Positions 33,439 to 43,058 of a DNA stretch of 64,000 nt are shown piece after piece. This DNA is from Pseudomonas parasichuanensis. Lineage in GTDB: Bacteria > Pseudomonadota > Gammaproteobacteria > Pseudomonadales > Pseudomonadaceae. The notes under the pieces are model-generated. The model was not told the origin of the DNA. It saw only the letters and a list, made by a program, of their open reading frames with translations, and ran no database searches. Position numbers and translations under genes: made by a program. Position 1 is the stretch's first letter, and each line of letters starts with the position of its first letter. The stretch lies in NCBI RefSeq assembly GCF_021601385.1, contig NZ_BQHO01000025.1:33425-97424 (forward strand), written 5' to 3'.

Positions 33439-35019
33439 ATGGAATTCGACTATCTGATCGTTGGGGCCGGCTCTGCCGGCTGTGTCCTTGCCAACCGCCT
33501 CAGCGCCGACCCGAGCGTCACCGTGGGCCTGCTCGAAGCCGGCCCCGAAGACCGCTCGCCGCTGATCCACACCCCCATCGGCATGGCCGCCATCCTGCCG
33601 ACCCGGCATGTCAACTGGGCCTTCAAGACCACCGCGCAGCGGGGCCTGGGCGGGCGTCAGGGCTACCAGCCGCGCGGCAAGGTGCTGGGTGGCAGCAGCT
33701 CGATCAACGGCATGGTCTACATCCGCGGCCACCACGACGATTACAACGACTGGCAGGCGCTGGGCAACGAGGGCTGGTCGTTCGACGACGTACTGCCCTA
33801 CTTTCGCAAGAGCGAAATGCACCATGCCGGCCAGGATGATTTTCATGGTGGCGAGGGCGAGCTTTATGTCGGCGCCGCGCACCGGCATGTCGCCACCGAG
33901 GCCTTCGTCGAGTCGGCGATCCGCGCGGGGCACAGCTACAACAAAGACTTCAACGGCGCCCGCCAGGAAGGTGTCGGCTATTACGACGTGACCATCCGTG
34001 ACGGCCGTCGCTGGAGCACCGCCACCGCGTTCCTCAAACCGGTGCGCCAGCGCAGCAACCTCACGGTGCTGACCAACACCCATGTCGACAGCATCGTGCT
34101 GCAGGGCGAACGGGCCACGGGCGTGCAGGCGCTGATCAAGGGCCGTCGGGTGCACCTGAAGGCACGCAAGGAAGTGCTGCTGGCCGCAGGCACCTTCGGC
34201 AGCCCCCACCTGTTGATGCTGTCGGGCATCGGCCCAGAGGACGAGCTCAAGCCCCAGGGTATCGCCGTGCGCCATGAGCTGCCCGGTGTCGGCCAGAACC
34301 TGCAGGACCACCCCGATGTGGTGCTGTGCTACAAGAGCAACGACACCTCCCTGCTGGGTGTTTCCATGGGTGGCAGCGTGAAGATGGGCAAGGCGATGTA
34401 CGACTACCTGCGCCACCGAAGCGGCCCGCTGTCGAGCAACTGCGCCGAGGCCGGTGGCTTCCTGAAGACCGACCCGGCCCTCGCACGGCCGGATATCCAG
34501 CTGCATGCCGTGATCGGCACGGTCGACGATCACAACCGCAAACTGCACTGGGGGCATGGTTTCAGTTGCCACGTCTGCGTACTGCGGCCCAAGAGCATCG
34601 GCAGCGTCGGCCTGGCCTCGCCGGACTCACGGGTGGCACCGCGCATCGACCCCAACTTCCTGGGGCACGACGATGACGTCAATACCCTGCTCAAGGGTTA
34701 CCGCATGACCCGCGAGATCATCGCCCAGACACCGATGGCCAGCTTTGGCCTGCGCGACTTCTACAGCGCGGGCCTGCACAGCGACGAACAGTTGATCGAC
34801 CTGTTGCGCAAACGCACCGACACCATTTACCACCCGATCGGCACCAGCAAGATGGGCCAGGACGAAATGGCAGTGGTGGACAGCCAGTTGCGGGTACACG
34901 GTATCGAGGGCCTGCGGGTGATCGACGCCTCGATCATGCCCACGCTGGTCGGTGGCAACACCAATGCCGCCTCGATCATGATCGCCGAGCGCGGTGCCGA
35001 GTGGGTCGCTCAAGCCTGA
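33439..35019 (+). CDS. GMC-family alcohol dehydrogenase (AlkJ-like, FAD)
   Basis: A 526-aa flavoprotein. FAD binding is at FDYLIVGAGSAGCVLANRLS (3-22), GMC signature 1 at PRGKVLGGSSSINGMVYIRG and signature 2 at GTFGSPHLLMLSGIGP; the catalytic histidine lies in YHPIGTSKMG and the C-terminal NTNAASIMIAER completes the fold. AlkJ-type enzymes oxidise aliphatic alcohols to aldehydes and pass electrons to the quinone pool. In this operon it would oxidise the alcohol released by the esterase. It begins 54 bp after the esterase stop. Confidence 0.9.
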   Translation: MEFDYLIVGAGSAGCVLANRLSADPSVTVGLLEAGPEDRSPLIHTPIGMAAILPTRHVNWAFKTTAQRGLGGRQGYQPRGKVLGGSSSINGMVYIRGHHDDYNDWQALGNEGWSFDDVLPYFRKSEMHHAGQDDFHGGEGELYVGAAHRHVATEAFVESAIRAGHSYNKDFNGARQEGVGYYDVTIRDGRRWSTATAFLKPVRQRSNLTVLTNTHVDSIVLQGERATGVQALIKGRRVHLKARKEVLLAAGTFGSPHLLMLSGIGPEDELKPQGIAVRHELPGVGQNLQDHPDVVLCYKSNDTSLLGVSMGGSVKMGKAMYDYLRHRSGPLSSNCAEAGGFLKTDPALARPDIQLHAVIGTVDDHNRKLHWGHGFSCHVCVLRPKSIGSVGLASPDSRVAPRIDPNFLGHDDDVNTLLKGYRMTREIIAQTPMASFGLRDFYSAGLHSDEQLIDLLRKRTDTIYHPIGTSKMGQDEMAVVDSQLRVHGIEGLRVIDASIMPTLVGGNTNAASIMIAERGAEWVAQA

Positions 35020-35050
35020 GGCCATCAGAGGTTCGCCATCGTGTTTTCCA

Positions 35051-35098
35051 CGCCCCTGAGATCGAACGCCGCCAAGGCGGTGCTCGACCTCAGGGGCG
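35051..35098. terminator. Bidirectional terminator hairpin
   Basis: CGCCCCTGAG and CTCAGGGGCG form a 10-bp outer stem around a second small stem (CGCCG-CCAA-GGCGG). It lies between the converging GMC dehydrogenase and TetR genes. Confidence 0.6.
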
Positions 35099-35105
35099 CA
35101 AGCCG

Positions 35106-35729
35106 CTAACGCCCCACCACACCTTGCTGCTCTAGCAGTACCAACGCCCCCACGACCAGGGCGCGCATGCCTTCGGTCAACTCGACCTCCATCTCCTGCT
35201 CTTCCTGCAAACCATCAGCGTCCAGCAGCGGCTCGCGCCCTGCCACGGTGTACACCGTATCGGCGACCGCGAAACCATGGAACGCCACCGTCGACAGCAG
35301 CCAGCGCGCCTGCTCTGCGGACAGGTCATAGGCCTCGGCGATATGCGCCTGATGGTCCTTGATCTTGCTGATCATCACCTGCGTCGCCGCCAGCCTGCGG
35401 ATCACGTAGGGCGTCAGCCCTGGGTGGGCCTTGACGAATGCCTGCACCGACGCCGCGAAACGCAGCAGGTAGGCCTGCAAACCTTCTTCGGTGTCATCAC
35501 TCGCCCGGGGGATCTGCCAGCGCTGGAAGATCTCCTCGGCCACCAGGCACTTGAGCGCATCGATGTTCGCCACGTGCTTGTACAGCGCCATGTGGCTCAC
35601 CCCCAACGCGGCGGCTACTCCCACGAAGGTGAGGCCGGGCAGGCCAATGGCGATGCTCACGTCGGCAATGCGTTCACGGGTAATGGTGCGCGGGCGCCCG
35701 CGGCCGGGTGAGGGTTGTGGTGGTTGCAT
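35106..35729 (-). CDS. TetR-family regulator next to a siderophore uptake operon
   Basis: A 207-aa protein. A short Pro/Arg-rich lead (PSPGRGRPRTITRERIADVS) precedes the helix-turn-helix (LTFVGVAAALGVSHMALYKHVANIDALKCLV), and a ligand domain follows. AGGAG stands 8 nt before the ATG used, so the upstream extension is not coding. It is divergent from the siderophore transporter operon, with a perfect dyad AATTAGTT-N11-AACTAATT between them, the likely operator for both directions. A TetR regulator for iron-siderophore import is unusual and would let the siderophore itself act as inducer (inference). Confidence 0.87.
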   Translation of the reverse strand: MQPPQPSPGRGRPRTITRERIADVSIAIGLPGLTFVGVAAALGVSHMALYKHVANIDALKCLVAEEIFQRWQIPRASDDTEEGLQAYLLRFAASVQAFVKAHPGLTPYVIRRLAATQVMISKIKDHQAHIAEAYDLSAEQARWLLSTVAFHGFAVADTVYTVAGREPLLDADGLQEEQEMEVELTEGMRALVVGALVLLEQQGVVGR

Positions 35730-35785
35730 CAGGTGCTCCTGGCTCGGTGAAGAGTGACTTTTAGCCGTCTTGTCGGGTTTTCGCA

Positions 35786-35812
35786 AATTAGTTTATAGTC
35801 ATGCAACTAATT
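35786..35812. promoter_or_regulatory. Dyad AATTAGTT-N11-AACTAATT between TetR and ABC operon
   Basis: Perfect 8-bp arms spaced by 11 nt in the divergent promoter region. TetR proteins typically bind such dyads. No convincing Fur box was seen here. Confidence 0.65.
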
Positions 35813-35838
35813 ACTTCGCAGCAGCCCAGGCCCGCTTC

Positions 35839-37632
35839 ATGTCTGATTCATCCTCCACGTCCAACGCTGCCGCGCAGGCCAAGCCCCAGGCGCGCGGCCC
35901 CATCAGCCGTGTACTTGCGCCCATTCGCGGGCAGTTGATCGTTGCCGCCTTGCTGGCCGCGACAGGCGCCATGCTGACCCTGGTGCCGCTGGCAGGCATC
36001 GAGTACATCGCCCGGCTGGCCTTGAGCGACGCCGACGCGGCCAGCGCCATCGGCCAGGCCGTTGTGGTCAGCGTGGCCTGCCTGTTCGCCGGCATGGCGT
36101 TGATCACAGCCGGCGAGTGGCTGGCGCACCGGGCCGACAACCGCATCACCCACCACCTGCGCGTAGCCATCGGCCAGCGCCTGATGCAGGTACCGCTTGG
36201 CTGGTTCACCGAGCGGGCCTCCAGCGAGGTCAAGCGGGCGATGCAGGACGACATCGGCACCCTGCACAGCCTCACCGCGCACTTCTACACCACCCTGGGC
36301 CGCGCCTTGGGCGCCGTGCTGATTTCGGTGGTCTACCTGTTCGCCATGGACTGGCGCCTGGCCTTGGTGTCGTTGCTGCCCTTCCCGGTGTTCTTCCTGT
36401 TCCTGCGCCGGGCCATGCAGGCCAGCGCCACGCACATGGACGCGGTGATCGCCGGCATGGCGCGCATCGATAACGCGGTGGTCGAGTTCGTCAACGGCAT
36501 GCCATTGGTCAAGGCCTTCGGTGACCGGGGCAATGCCCAGGACCGCTACCGCGCGGCGGTCGACGCCTTCGCCCAGACCTTCACCGGCTTCACCCGCCCG
36601 CTGGTGGCCTCGATGGCCAAGGCCAATGCGTTGATCGCGCCGGTGACGGTACTGGGCCTGGTGCTGCTGGCCGGCATGCTGTTCATCGCCCTGGACTGGA
36701 TCGAGCCCCTGCAGCTGCTGCCCTTCGCCCTGGTGGCGCCGGGCCTGTGCGCCCCGTTGCACCTGCTGCACTACATCACCCACGACCTGAACAACGCGGT
36801 CGGCGCCGCCCAGCGAGTCCAGGCGCTGCTGGACACGCCCGTGCTGCCTGCGCCGGCCACGGGCCTCACGCCCAACGGCAACGAAGTCCGGGTGGAACAG
36901 CTCAGCCACGCCTACACCCCCGGCAACACGGTGCTCAGCAACCTCAGTTTCACCCTCACGCCCGGCACCACCACCGCCATCGTCGGCCCTTCCGGCGCCG
37001 GCAAGTCCACAGTAGCGCGCCTGCTGCTGCGATTCTTCGACCCCGACAGCGGGCGCATCACCCTCGGCGGCGTCGACCTGCGGGATATTCAGAAGCAGGC
37101 GCTGTACCAGCACATCGGCTTCGTGCTGCAGGAGGTGCGGCTGATACACGCCAGCGTGGCCGACAACATCGCCCTGGGCCGGCCAACGGCGACCCGCGAA
37201 CAGATCGAGGCGGCGGCCCGCCTGGCCAACATTCACTCGCGCATCGTGCAACTGCCTCGCGGCTACGACTCGGTGATCGGCGAAGACGCACAGTTGTCCG
37301 GCGGTGAACAACAGCGCCTGAGCATCGCCCGCGCGGTGCTGCTCGACCCGCCGCTGCTGGTGCTCGACGAAGCCACCGCTGCCGTCGACGCCGACAGCCA
37401 GGCGGCGATCCAGGCTGCCCTTTCGCGCTTTGCCCAGGGCCGCACGCTGCTGGTCATCGCACACCGGCTGGACACGGTGATGCACGCCGACCAGATCCTC
37501 GTGCTCGACGAAGGCGAGCTACGCGAGCAAGGCCGTCACTCAGAACTGCTCGCACACCGGGGCTTGTATGCCCGCCTCTGGGCCCAAGGGCATTACCAGG
37601 ACACCGAGAAAAAGGCACTGCCGGCATGCTGA
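35839..37632 (+). CDS. Fused permease-ATPase ABC protein, siderophore type (IrtA/PchH-like)
   Basis: A 597-aa half-transporter of the exporter fold. Six membrane spans (residues about 30-320) precede the nucleotide domain, with Walker A GPSGAGKST, Q-loop FVLQEVRLIHA, signature LSGGEQQR and Walker B LLVLDEATAAVD. Despite the exporter fold, IrtAB, YbtPQ and PchHI proteins of this type handle iron-siderophore uptake or iron release at the inner membrane. I start at MSDSSSTSN, since the frame upstream runs through the operator. Its stop overlaps the next gene, a paired half-transporter, so they form a heterodimer. Confidence 0.88.
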   Translation: MSDSSSTSNAAAQAKPQARGPISRVLAPIRGQLIVAALLAATGAMLTLVPLAGIEYIARLALSDADAASAIGQAVVVSVACLFAGMALITAGEWLAHRADNRITHHLRVAIGQRLMQVPLGWFTERASSEVKRAMQDDIGTLHSLTAHFYTTLGRALGAVLISVVYLFAMDWRLALVSLLPFPVFFLFLRRAMQASATHMDAVIAGMARIDNAVVEFVNGMPLVKAFGDRGNAQDRYRAAVDAFAQTFTGFTRPLVASMAKANALIAPVTVLGLVLLAGMLFIALDWIEPLQLLPFALVAPGLCAPLHLLHYITHDLNNAVGAAQRVQALLDTPVLPAPATGLTPNGNEVRVEQLSHAYTPGNTVLSNLSFTLTPGTTTAIVGPSGAGKSTVARLLLRFFDPDSGRITLGGVDLRDIQKQALYQHIGFVLQEVRLIHASVADNIALGRPTATREQIEAAARLANIHSRIVQLPRGYDSVIGEDAQLSGGEQQRLSIARAVLLDPPLLVLDEATAAVDADSQAAIQAALSRFAQGRTLLVIAHRLDTVMHADQILVLDEGELREQGRHSELLAHRGLYARLWAQGHYQDTEKKALPAC

Positions 37633-39386
37633 AAACCTTCATTCGACTGTTGGGTGACAGCGCCCCGGTATGGCGCCGCTACGTGCTGATGACCGTGCTG
37701 TATGGCGTGTTCAGTGGCCTGACCATCAGCACCCTGGCGCCACTGATGCTGCACCTGCTGGGGGGCGATGTGCACAGTGCCAGTGCCTGGCTGGCAGTAC
37801 TGGCCGCCGGTATGGCCCTGTGCGGGTTCTGGCGACGCCCTGTGGAACAGGCCGGCATCGCCCTGGCGACGGCGATACTGCAAGGCGGCCGCCTGCGCCT
37901 TGGCGAACAGGTGGCGCAGCTGCCGCTGGGTTGGTTCACCCCCGACAACACCGCCCGGCTCGGGCACGTCATTACCCAGGGCATGATGGGCGTCGCCCAA
38001 CTGCCGGCCCATGTGCTCACCCCCTTGATCAGCGGCGTGGTCATGCCGCTGGTGCTGGTACCAACGCTGTTTGCCCTGCACGGGCCCCTGGGCCTGATCG
38101 CCCTGCTGGCCCTGCCGGCACTGGCCACGGTGCTGCCGCTCAGCGCCCGCCTGGGCCGCCATGGCAGCGAGGCCTATCAGCAGCACTTCGCCGAGGCCAG
38201 CCAGCGCATGGTCGAGTTTGCCCAGGCCCAGTCGGTGCTGCGCGCCTTCAATGGCGATGGCGGTGGCACGCGTTTGCTGGCGCAAAGCCTGGAGCGCCAG
38301 CGCCGCAGCGGCATGGGCCTGATCCTGCGCTCGGCGCTGTCGGCGCTGCTCAACAGCTGGGCCGTGCAGGCGACGTTCGCGGCGTTGCTGACGGCCGCCG
38401 GCCTGTGGTTCAGCCGCCAGCTGGGTGGCCAACCGCAGGAGGTGGTGGCGGTGGTCGTGGCATTGGCGTTGGCCTGCCGCTTTATCGACCCCCTGCAGGA
38501 CGTGGCCAGCCATGTCGAGGTCCTGCGCGGCGCCCGTGGCCAGCTCAAGGAAATCGAACGGATCCTGGCGGCCAAGCCGCTGCCGGAGCCGCTTTCGCCC
38601 GAGCTGCCAGAAGGCAGCGCCATCGAATTGCAGGGTGTAAGCCTGCGCTACGGCGACGAAGGGCCCGACGTGCTGCATGACCTGCACCTGCAGCTTCCGG
38701 CAGGCCGCATGACGGCGATCATCGGTGCCTCGGGCTCGGGCAAGAGCTCGCTGCTGCGCCTGATCGCGCGCTTCTTCGATGCCAGCCAGGGCAACGTGCG
38801 GATTGGCGGCGTGGACGTGCGGCAGATGGCCCGCGCCACCCTGACCGCCACGGTCGGCCAGGTGCTGCAGGACACCTGGCTGTTCCAGGGCAGCATCGCC
38901 GACAACATCCGCATCGGCAAACCCGAGGCTAGCGATGCCGAGGTACTCCAGGCCGCCCGCATGGCAGGCCTGGAGGCGGTCATACAGCGCCTGGCCCAGG
39001 GCCTCGACACCCCGGTCGGCGAAGGCGGCGCGCGGCTGTCGGGGGGCGAGCGCCAGCGTGTGACCATTGCCCGCGCACTGATCAAGCAGGCCCCGGTGCT
39101 GCTGGTGGACGAAGCCACCGCCGCCCTGGATGCCGACAACCAGGCGCTGATCGCCGCCACCCTGCACAGCCTGCGCGGGCGCTGCACGCAGGTGGTCATC
39201 GCCCACCAGCTGGGCACGGTGGCTCTGGCCGACCATATCGTGGTGCTCGATGCGGGCCGGGTGGTCGAACAAGGCTCGCCTGCTGCCTTGCGCGCCAGCG
39301 GCGGCTACTACGCCCGCTTCCTCGAGCAGCGCCACGCCGCCAGCGCCTGGCGCATCGCCGCACCGTCGACGGTGGCACAGCCTTGA
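37626..39386 (+). CDS. Fused permease-ATPase ABC protein, partner half (IrtB/PchI-like)
   Basis: A 586-aa second half-transporter. Membrane spans fill residues 15-310; the nucleotide domain has Walker A GASGSGKSS, the Q-loop VLQDTWLFQGSI, signature LSGGERQR and Walker B VLLVDEATAALD. The catalytic histidine position reads IAHQLGTV, close to the usual H-loop. It overlaps both neighbours (7 bp and 1 bp). With its partner it may act on the siderophore after import by the FecCD system of the same operon. Confidence 0.88.
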   Translation: MLKTFIRLLGDSAPVWRRYVLMTVLYGVFSGLTISTLAPLMLHLLGGDVHSASAWLAVLAAGMALCGFWRRPVEQAGIALATAILQGGRLRLGEQVAQLPLGWFTPDNTARLGHVITQGMMGVAQLPAHVLTPLISGVVMPLVLVPTLFALHGPLGLIALLALPALATVLPLSARLGRHGSEAYQQHFAEASQRMVEFAQAQSVLRAFNGDGGGTRLLAQSLERQRRSGMGLILRSALSALLNSWAVQATFAALLTAAGLWFSRQLGGQPQEVVAVVVALALACRFIDPLQDVASHVEVLRGARGQLKEIERILAAKPLPEPLSPELPEGSAIELQGVSLRYGDEGPDVLHDLHLQLPAGRMTAIIGASGSGKSSLLRLIARFFDASQGNVRIGGVDVRQMARATLTATVGQVLQDTWLFQGSIADNIRIGKPEASDAEVLQAARMAGLEAVIQRLAQGLDTPVGEGGARLSGGERQRVTIARALIKQAPVLLVDEATAALDADNQALIAATLHSLRGRCTQVVIAHQLGTVALADHIVVLDAGRVVEQGSPAALRASGGYYARFLEQRHAASAWRIAAPSTVAQP

Positions 39387-40327
39387 TGCGCCTGTCCTGG
39401 CTGTTGCTGTTCCTGCTGTTGTGCCTGGCCTCGTTGGCGGTGGGCGCCCGCGAACTGGCCTGGTCGCAACTGCTGACGCTGCACGGCGACACCTGGCTGA
39501 CCCTGACCGCCAGCCGCCTGCCGCGCCTGGCCGCACTGATCCTGGTGGGCATCGGCCTGGCGGTGTGCGGGGTGATCCTGCAACAGATCGTGCGCAACCG
39601 CTTCGTCGAGCCCGGCACCTGCGGCGCGCTGGATGCCGCCCGCCTGGGCATCCTGCTCTCCCTGGGGCTGGCGCCGACCGCCGGTGTGCCCGTGCAGATG
39701 CTGTTCGCCCTGGGCTTGTGCTTTGCCGCAAGCCTGGTGTTCGTCGCCATCATCCGCCGCATCCGCGCCAGGAACGCGGTGCTGGTACCGGTGATCGGCC
39801 TGATGTACGGCGGGGTGCTGAGCGCGCTGGCCGAGTTCTATGCCTACCGTTTCAACCTGCTGCAAAGCATGCAGGGCTGGTTGCTGGGCGACTTCTCCAA
39901 AGTGGTGCAAGGGCGCTACGAACTCATCTACCTGATCCTGCCGATCATCGCGCTCACTTACCTGTATGCCCACCGCTTCACCCTGGTCGGCATGGGCGAA
40001 GGCATGGCCACCAGCCTGGGCCTGAACTACAGCGCCAACGTGGCGCTGGGGCTGATACTGGTCGCGGTGACGGTGGCGGCCAGCGTGATCACCGTCGGCG
40101 CCATCCCCTTCGTCGGCCTGGTGGTGCCCAACCTCATCGCCCTGCGCCATGGCGACAACCTGCGCCGCACCCTGCCCCTGGTGGCGCTGGGCGGCGCGGC
40201 CTTGCTGCTGGTCTGCGACCTGGCCGGGCGGCTGCTGATCTACCCCTTCGAAGTGCCCATCGGCCTGACTGCCGGCGGCCTGGGCGGCCTGATCTTCCTG
40301 GGGCTGATCCTCTGGAGGCAGCGATGA
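39386..40327 (+). CDS. FecCD-family iron-siderophore ABC permease
   Basis: A 313-aa multispan permease. The family hallmarks are RLPRLAALILVGIGLAVCGVILQQIVRN near the start and the coupling region VGAIPFVGLVVPNLIALRHGDNLRRTLP. The ATG overlaps the previous stop by one base; a TTG one codon upstream is less likely. It pairs with the next permease to form a BtuCD-type importer. The sequence type resembles the CeuB/YclN (catecholate or petrobactin) branch. Confidence 0.88.
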   Translation: MRLSWLLLFLLLCLASLAVGARELAWSQLLTLHGDTWLTLTASRLPRLAALILVGIGLAVCGVILQQIVRNRFVEPGTCGALDAARLGILLSLGLAPTAGVPVQMLFALGLCFAASLVFVAIIRRIRARNAVLVPVIGLMYGGVLSALAEFYAYRFNLLQSMQGWLLGDFSKVVQGRYELIYLILPIIALTYLYAHRFTLVGMGEGMATSLGLNYSANVALGLILVAVTVAASVITVGAIPFVGLVVPNLIALRHGDNLRRTLPLVALGGAALLLVCDLAGRLLIYPFEVPIGLTAGGLGGLIFLGLILWRQR

Positions 40328-41265
40328 AGCGCCGCCTGCTGCCGTGGGCCGCGGTCATCGCCCTGGCCTGCGTGTTCGTGTTCGCCAATGCCGGGCTGGA
40401 CTTCGACTACGTAATCCCCAAGCGCCTCGCGCGCCTGGCCGCCATGGTCATCGGCGGCGTGTGCGTGGCCTGCTCGGCCATCGCCTTCCAGACCCTCACC
40501 GGCAACCGCATCCTCACCCCCGCGATCATGGGCTACGAAGCGGTGTACCTGCTGCTGCAGGCACTGCTGGTGCTGGGCATGGGCATGCAGGGCCTGGTGC
40601 TGCTGGGCAACGACGGCAATTTCCTGCTCTCGGTGCTGCTGATGCTCGGCTACTCCTGGGCCCTGCACCGCTGGCTGTTTCGCGAAGGCCACAGCAACGT
40701 GTATTTCCTGCTGCTGGTCGGGCTGGTGCTGACGATGGTCATGACCACCTTCACCCAGTTCGTCCAGCTCAAGGTCAGCCCCGGCGAATTCTCGATGCTG
40801 CAGGGCTACACCCAGGCCTCGTTCAACCGCGCCTCGCTGCCGCTGCTGCTCGGCTCGGCGCTACTGGTGGCGCTGCTGTGCGCCGTGCTGGCCAAGGCCG
40901 CGCCGGTGCTCGATGTGCTGGCGCTGGGGCGCGACCAGGCCATCTCGCTGGGGGTGGACTACCGGCGCAGCGTGCGCCTGCACCTGGCCGTGATCGCCAC
41001 GCTGGTCGCGGTATCCACCAGCCTGCTCGGGCCCACCGCGTTCATGGGTGTGTTCGTCGCCAACATCACCTACCGCCTGGCGGGCACCTTCCGCCACCGG
41101 GTCACCCTGGCCCAGGGCAGCGCCGTGGCCATTGCCGTGTTCATCGCCGCCCAGTTGCTGGTCGAGCATGTCTTCAACTACAGGACCACCGTCGGCATCC
41201 TCGTGAACCTGGTGTGTGGCACCTACTTCCTCGCCCTGATGGTGCGCAACCGGGGAGCCGCATGA
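40324..41265 (+). CDS. FecCD-family iron-siderophore ABC permease, second subunit
   Basis: A 313-aa permease with a similar span pattern and the motifs PKRLARLAAMVIGGVCVACSAIAFQTLTGN and TSLLGPTAFMGVFVANITYRLAGTFRHR. It resembles CeuC/YclO. It overlaps the preceding permease and following ATPase genes by 4 bp each, so all three are made together. Confidence 0.88.
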   Translation: MKRRLLPWAAVIALACVFVFANAGLDFDYVIPKRLARLAAMVIGGVCVACSAIAFQTLTGNRILTPAIMGYEAVYLLLQALLVLGMGMQGLVLLGNDGNFLLSVLLMLGYSWALHRWLFREGHSNVYFLLLVGLVLTMVMTTFTQFVQLKVSPGEFSMLQGYTQASFNRASLPLLLGSALLVALLCAVLAKAAPVLDVLALGRDQAISLGVDYRRSVRLHLAVIATLVAVSTSLLGPTAFMGVFVANITYRLAGTFRHRVTLAQGSAVAIAVFIAAQLLVEHVFNYRTTVGILVNLVCGTYFLALMVRNRGAA

Positions 41266-42038
41266 TCACCGTCCACGACCTGCATAAACGCTATGGCAAC
41301 AAGGCCGTGCTGGCCGGGGTCAGCGCCAGCTTCGCGCGCCAGCGCCTGACTTCGTTGATCGGCCCCAACGGCGCCGGCAAGACTACCCTGCTGATGATGC
41401 TCGCCCGGCTGCTTGCGCCCGGCAGCGGTGACATCCGCCTGGATGGGCAAAGCATCCACGGTATGCCCGTCAGCGAGTACGCCCGGCGCGTCGCCACCTT
41501 GCGCCAGTCGGTCGATTTCAACCTGCGCCTGACCGTCGACGAGCTGGTGGCGTTCGGCCGTTTCCCCTACAGCCATGGCGCGCTGACCGTTGACGACCGG
41601 CGGGCGATCGACCAGGCCATCGCCTTCCTGGGCCTGGAGCCGCTGCGCCAGGCCAACTTAGACGAGCTCAGTGGCGGCCAGCGGCAGATGGCGTTCCTGG
41701 CCATGACCATTGCCCAGGAAACCGACTACCTGCTGCTCGACGAGCCGCTGAACAACCTCGACATGCGCCACGCGGTGCAGATCATGCGCGCGCTGCGCCG
41801 GCTGTGCGACGACTTCGGCCGCACGGTGATCCTGGTGGTGCACGACATCAACTTCGCCGCCAGCTATTCCGACTGCATCGTCGCCATGAAGGACGGCCAG
41901 GTGCAGTACAGCGGCAGTGTCGACGAGGTGGTAACCGAGCAACGGCTGCACGCGCTGTACGGGCTGGATTTCGACATCACCCACGGCGCGCGTGGCCGCC
42001 TGTGCAACTACTTCAACCCACCGAGAGCACCGCGATGA
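41262..42038 (+). CDS. Iron-siderophore ABC transporter ATPase (FepC/CeuD-like)
   Basis: A 258-aa ATPase. Walker A is GPNGAGKTT, signature LSGGQRQM, Walker B YLLLDEPLNNLD, and the H-loop VVHDINFA. The sequence SVDFNLRLTVDELVAFGRFPYSHG is typical of FepC-class proteins. It energises the two FecCD permeases. The start overlaps the previous stop as ATGA, and the stop overlaps the binding-protein start. Confidence 0.9.
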   Translation: MITVHDLHKRYGNKAVLAGVSASFARQRLTSLIGPNGAGKTTLLMMLARLLAPGSGDIRLDGQSIHGMPVSEYARRVATLRQSVDFNLRLTVDELVAFGRFPYSHGALTVDDRRAIDQAIAFLGLEPLRQANLDELSGGQRQMAFLAMTIAQETDYLLLDEPLNNLDMRHAVQIMRALRRLCDDFGRTVILVVHDINFAASYSDCIVAMKDGQVQYSGSVDEVVTEQRLHALYGLDFDITHGARGRLCNYFNPPRAPR

Positions 42039-43024
42039 ACAGCAACCTTTCCACTGCCGGTTGGCACCTGGCCCTGCTGCTGGGCGCGACCCTGGCCCTG
42101 CACGGCTGCAACGAGACGTCGGCCACCACACCGGCCACGGCCAACACCGCGCCCGCCGGCGACTACACGCCGGTCACCGTAAAGCACCAGCTGGGCACCA
42201 CGGTGATCAAGCAGCCCCCGCAGCGCGCGGTGGCCCTGGACATGAACGAAGTCGACTTCCTCGACCAGCTGGGGGTACCGGTGGTGGGCATGCCGAAGGA
42301 CTTCGTGCCGCACTTTCTGGCGCGCTACAAAGACGCCGCGCAAACCGCCGACATGGGCTCGATCGTGCAGCCCAACCTCGAAAGGGTACATGCCGCCCGC
42401 CCCGACCTGATCCTGATCACCTCGCTGCAGGCCAACCACTATGCCGAACTGAGCGAAATGGCGCCGACCCTGCACTTCGACGTGGACTACCGCGACAGCG
42501 AAACCGGCCATGTGGCCGTGGTCAAGCAGCACCTGGCCAGCCTTGGGCAGGTGTTCGCCAAACAGGACCTGGCCCGGCAGAAGCTCGCCGCGCTGGACGC
42601 CAAGCTCGACCAGGCACGCAGCGTCACCCAGGGGCGCCCCGAACGCGCGCTGGTGGTGCTGCACAACAACGGCGCCTTCAGCGCCTTCGGCGTGCAATCA
42701 CGCTACGGTTTCATCTTCAACGACCTGGGCGTCAAGCCGGCCAGCAGCACCCTGGAGACCGGCCTGCATGGCCAGCCCATTTCCAGCGAGTTCATCCAGC
42801 AGGCCAACCCCGACATCCTCTACGTGGTCGACCGCACGGCAGTGATGGAGCACCGCCCGGTGATGACCGCCGAAACCCTCGGCAACCCACTGCTGCGCCA
42901 GACCAACGCGTGGAAGCACGGCCGCGTGGTGTTCGTCGACCCCGAGGCCTGGTACGTCACCGCCGCCAGCCCGACGTCACTGGCGCTGATCGTCGACGAC
43001 GTGATCAGGGGTTATCAGCACTGA
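42035..43024 (+). CDS. Siderophore-binding lipoprotein (CeuE/FepB class)
   Basis: A 329-aa periplasmic lipoprotein. A signal peptide ends in a lipobox (LALHGC), so the cysteine near residue 25 is lipidated. The class III binding fold is seen in PQRAVALDMNEVDFLDQLG, RPDLILITSLQANHY and PDILYVVDRTAV. It captures the ferric siderophore in the periplasm and delivers it to the FecCD permeases. It is the last gene of the ABC operon, with 120 bp before the receptor gene. Confidence 0.88.
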   Translation: MNSNLSTAGWHLALLLGATLALHGCNETSATTPATANTAPAGDYTPVTVKHQLGTTVIKQPPQRAVALDMNEVDFLDQLGVPVVGMPKDFVPHFLARYKDAAQTADMGSIVQPNLERVHAARPDLILITSLQANHYAELSEMAPTLHFDVDYRDSETGHVAVVKQHLASLGQVFAKQDLARQKLAALDAKLDQARSVTQGRPERALVVLHNNGAFSAFGVQSRYGFIFNDLGVKPASSTLETGLHGQPISSEFIQQANPDILYVVDRTAVMEHRPVMTAETLGNPLLRQTNAWKHGRVVFVDPEAWYVTAASPTSLALIVDDVIRGYQH

Positions 43025-43058
43025 GTCACGCCTGGCGCAACCGTGCATTGTCATGCTT

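Noticed and set aside
35760-35838. Fur box before the siderophore ABC operon
   Set aside because: The AT-rich stretch has the AATTAGTT/AACTAATT dyad but matches GATAATGATAATCATTATC poorly.
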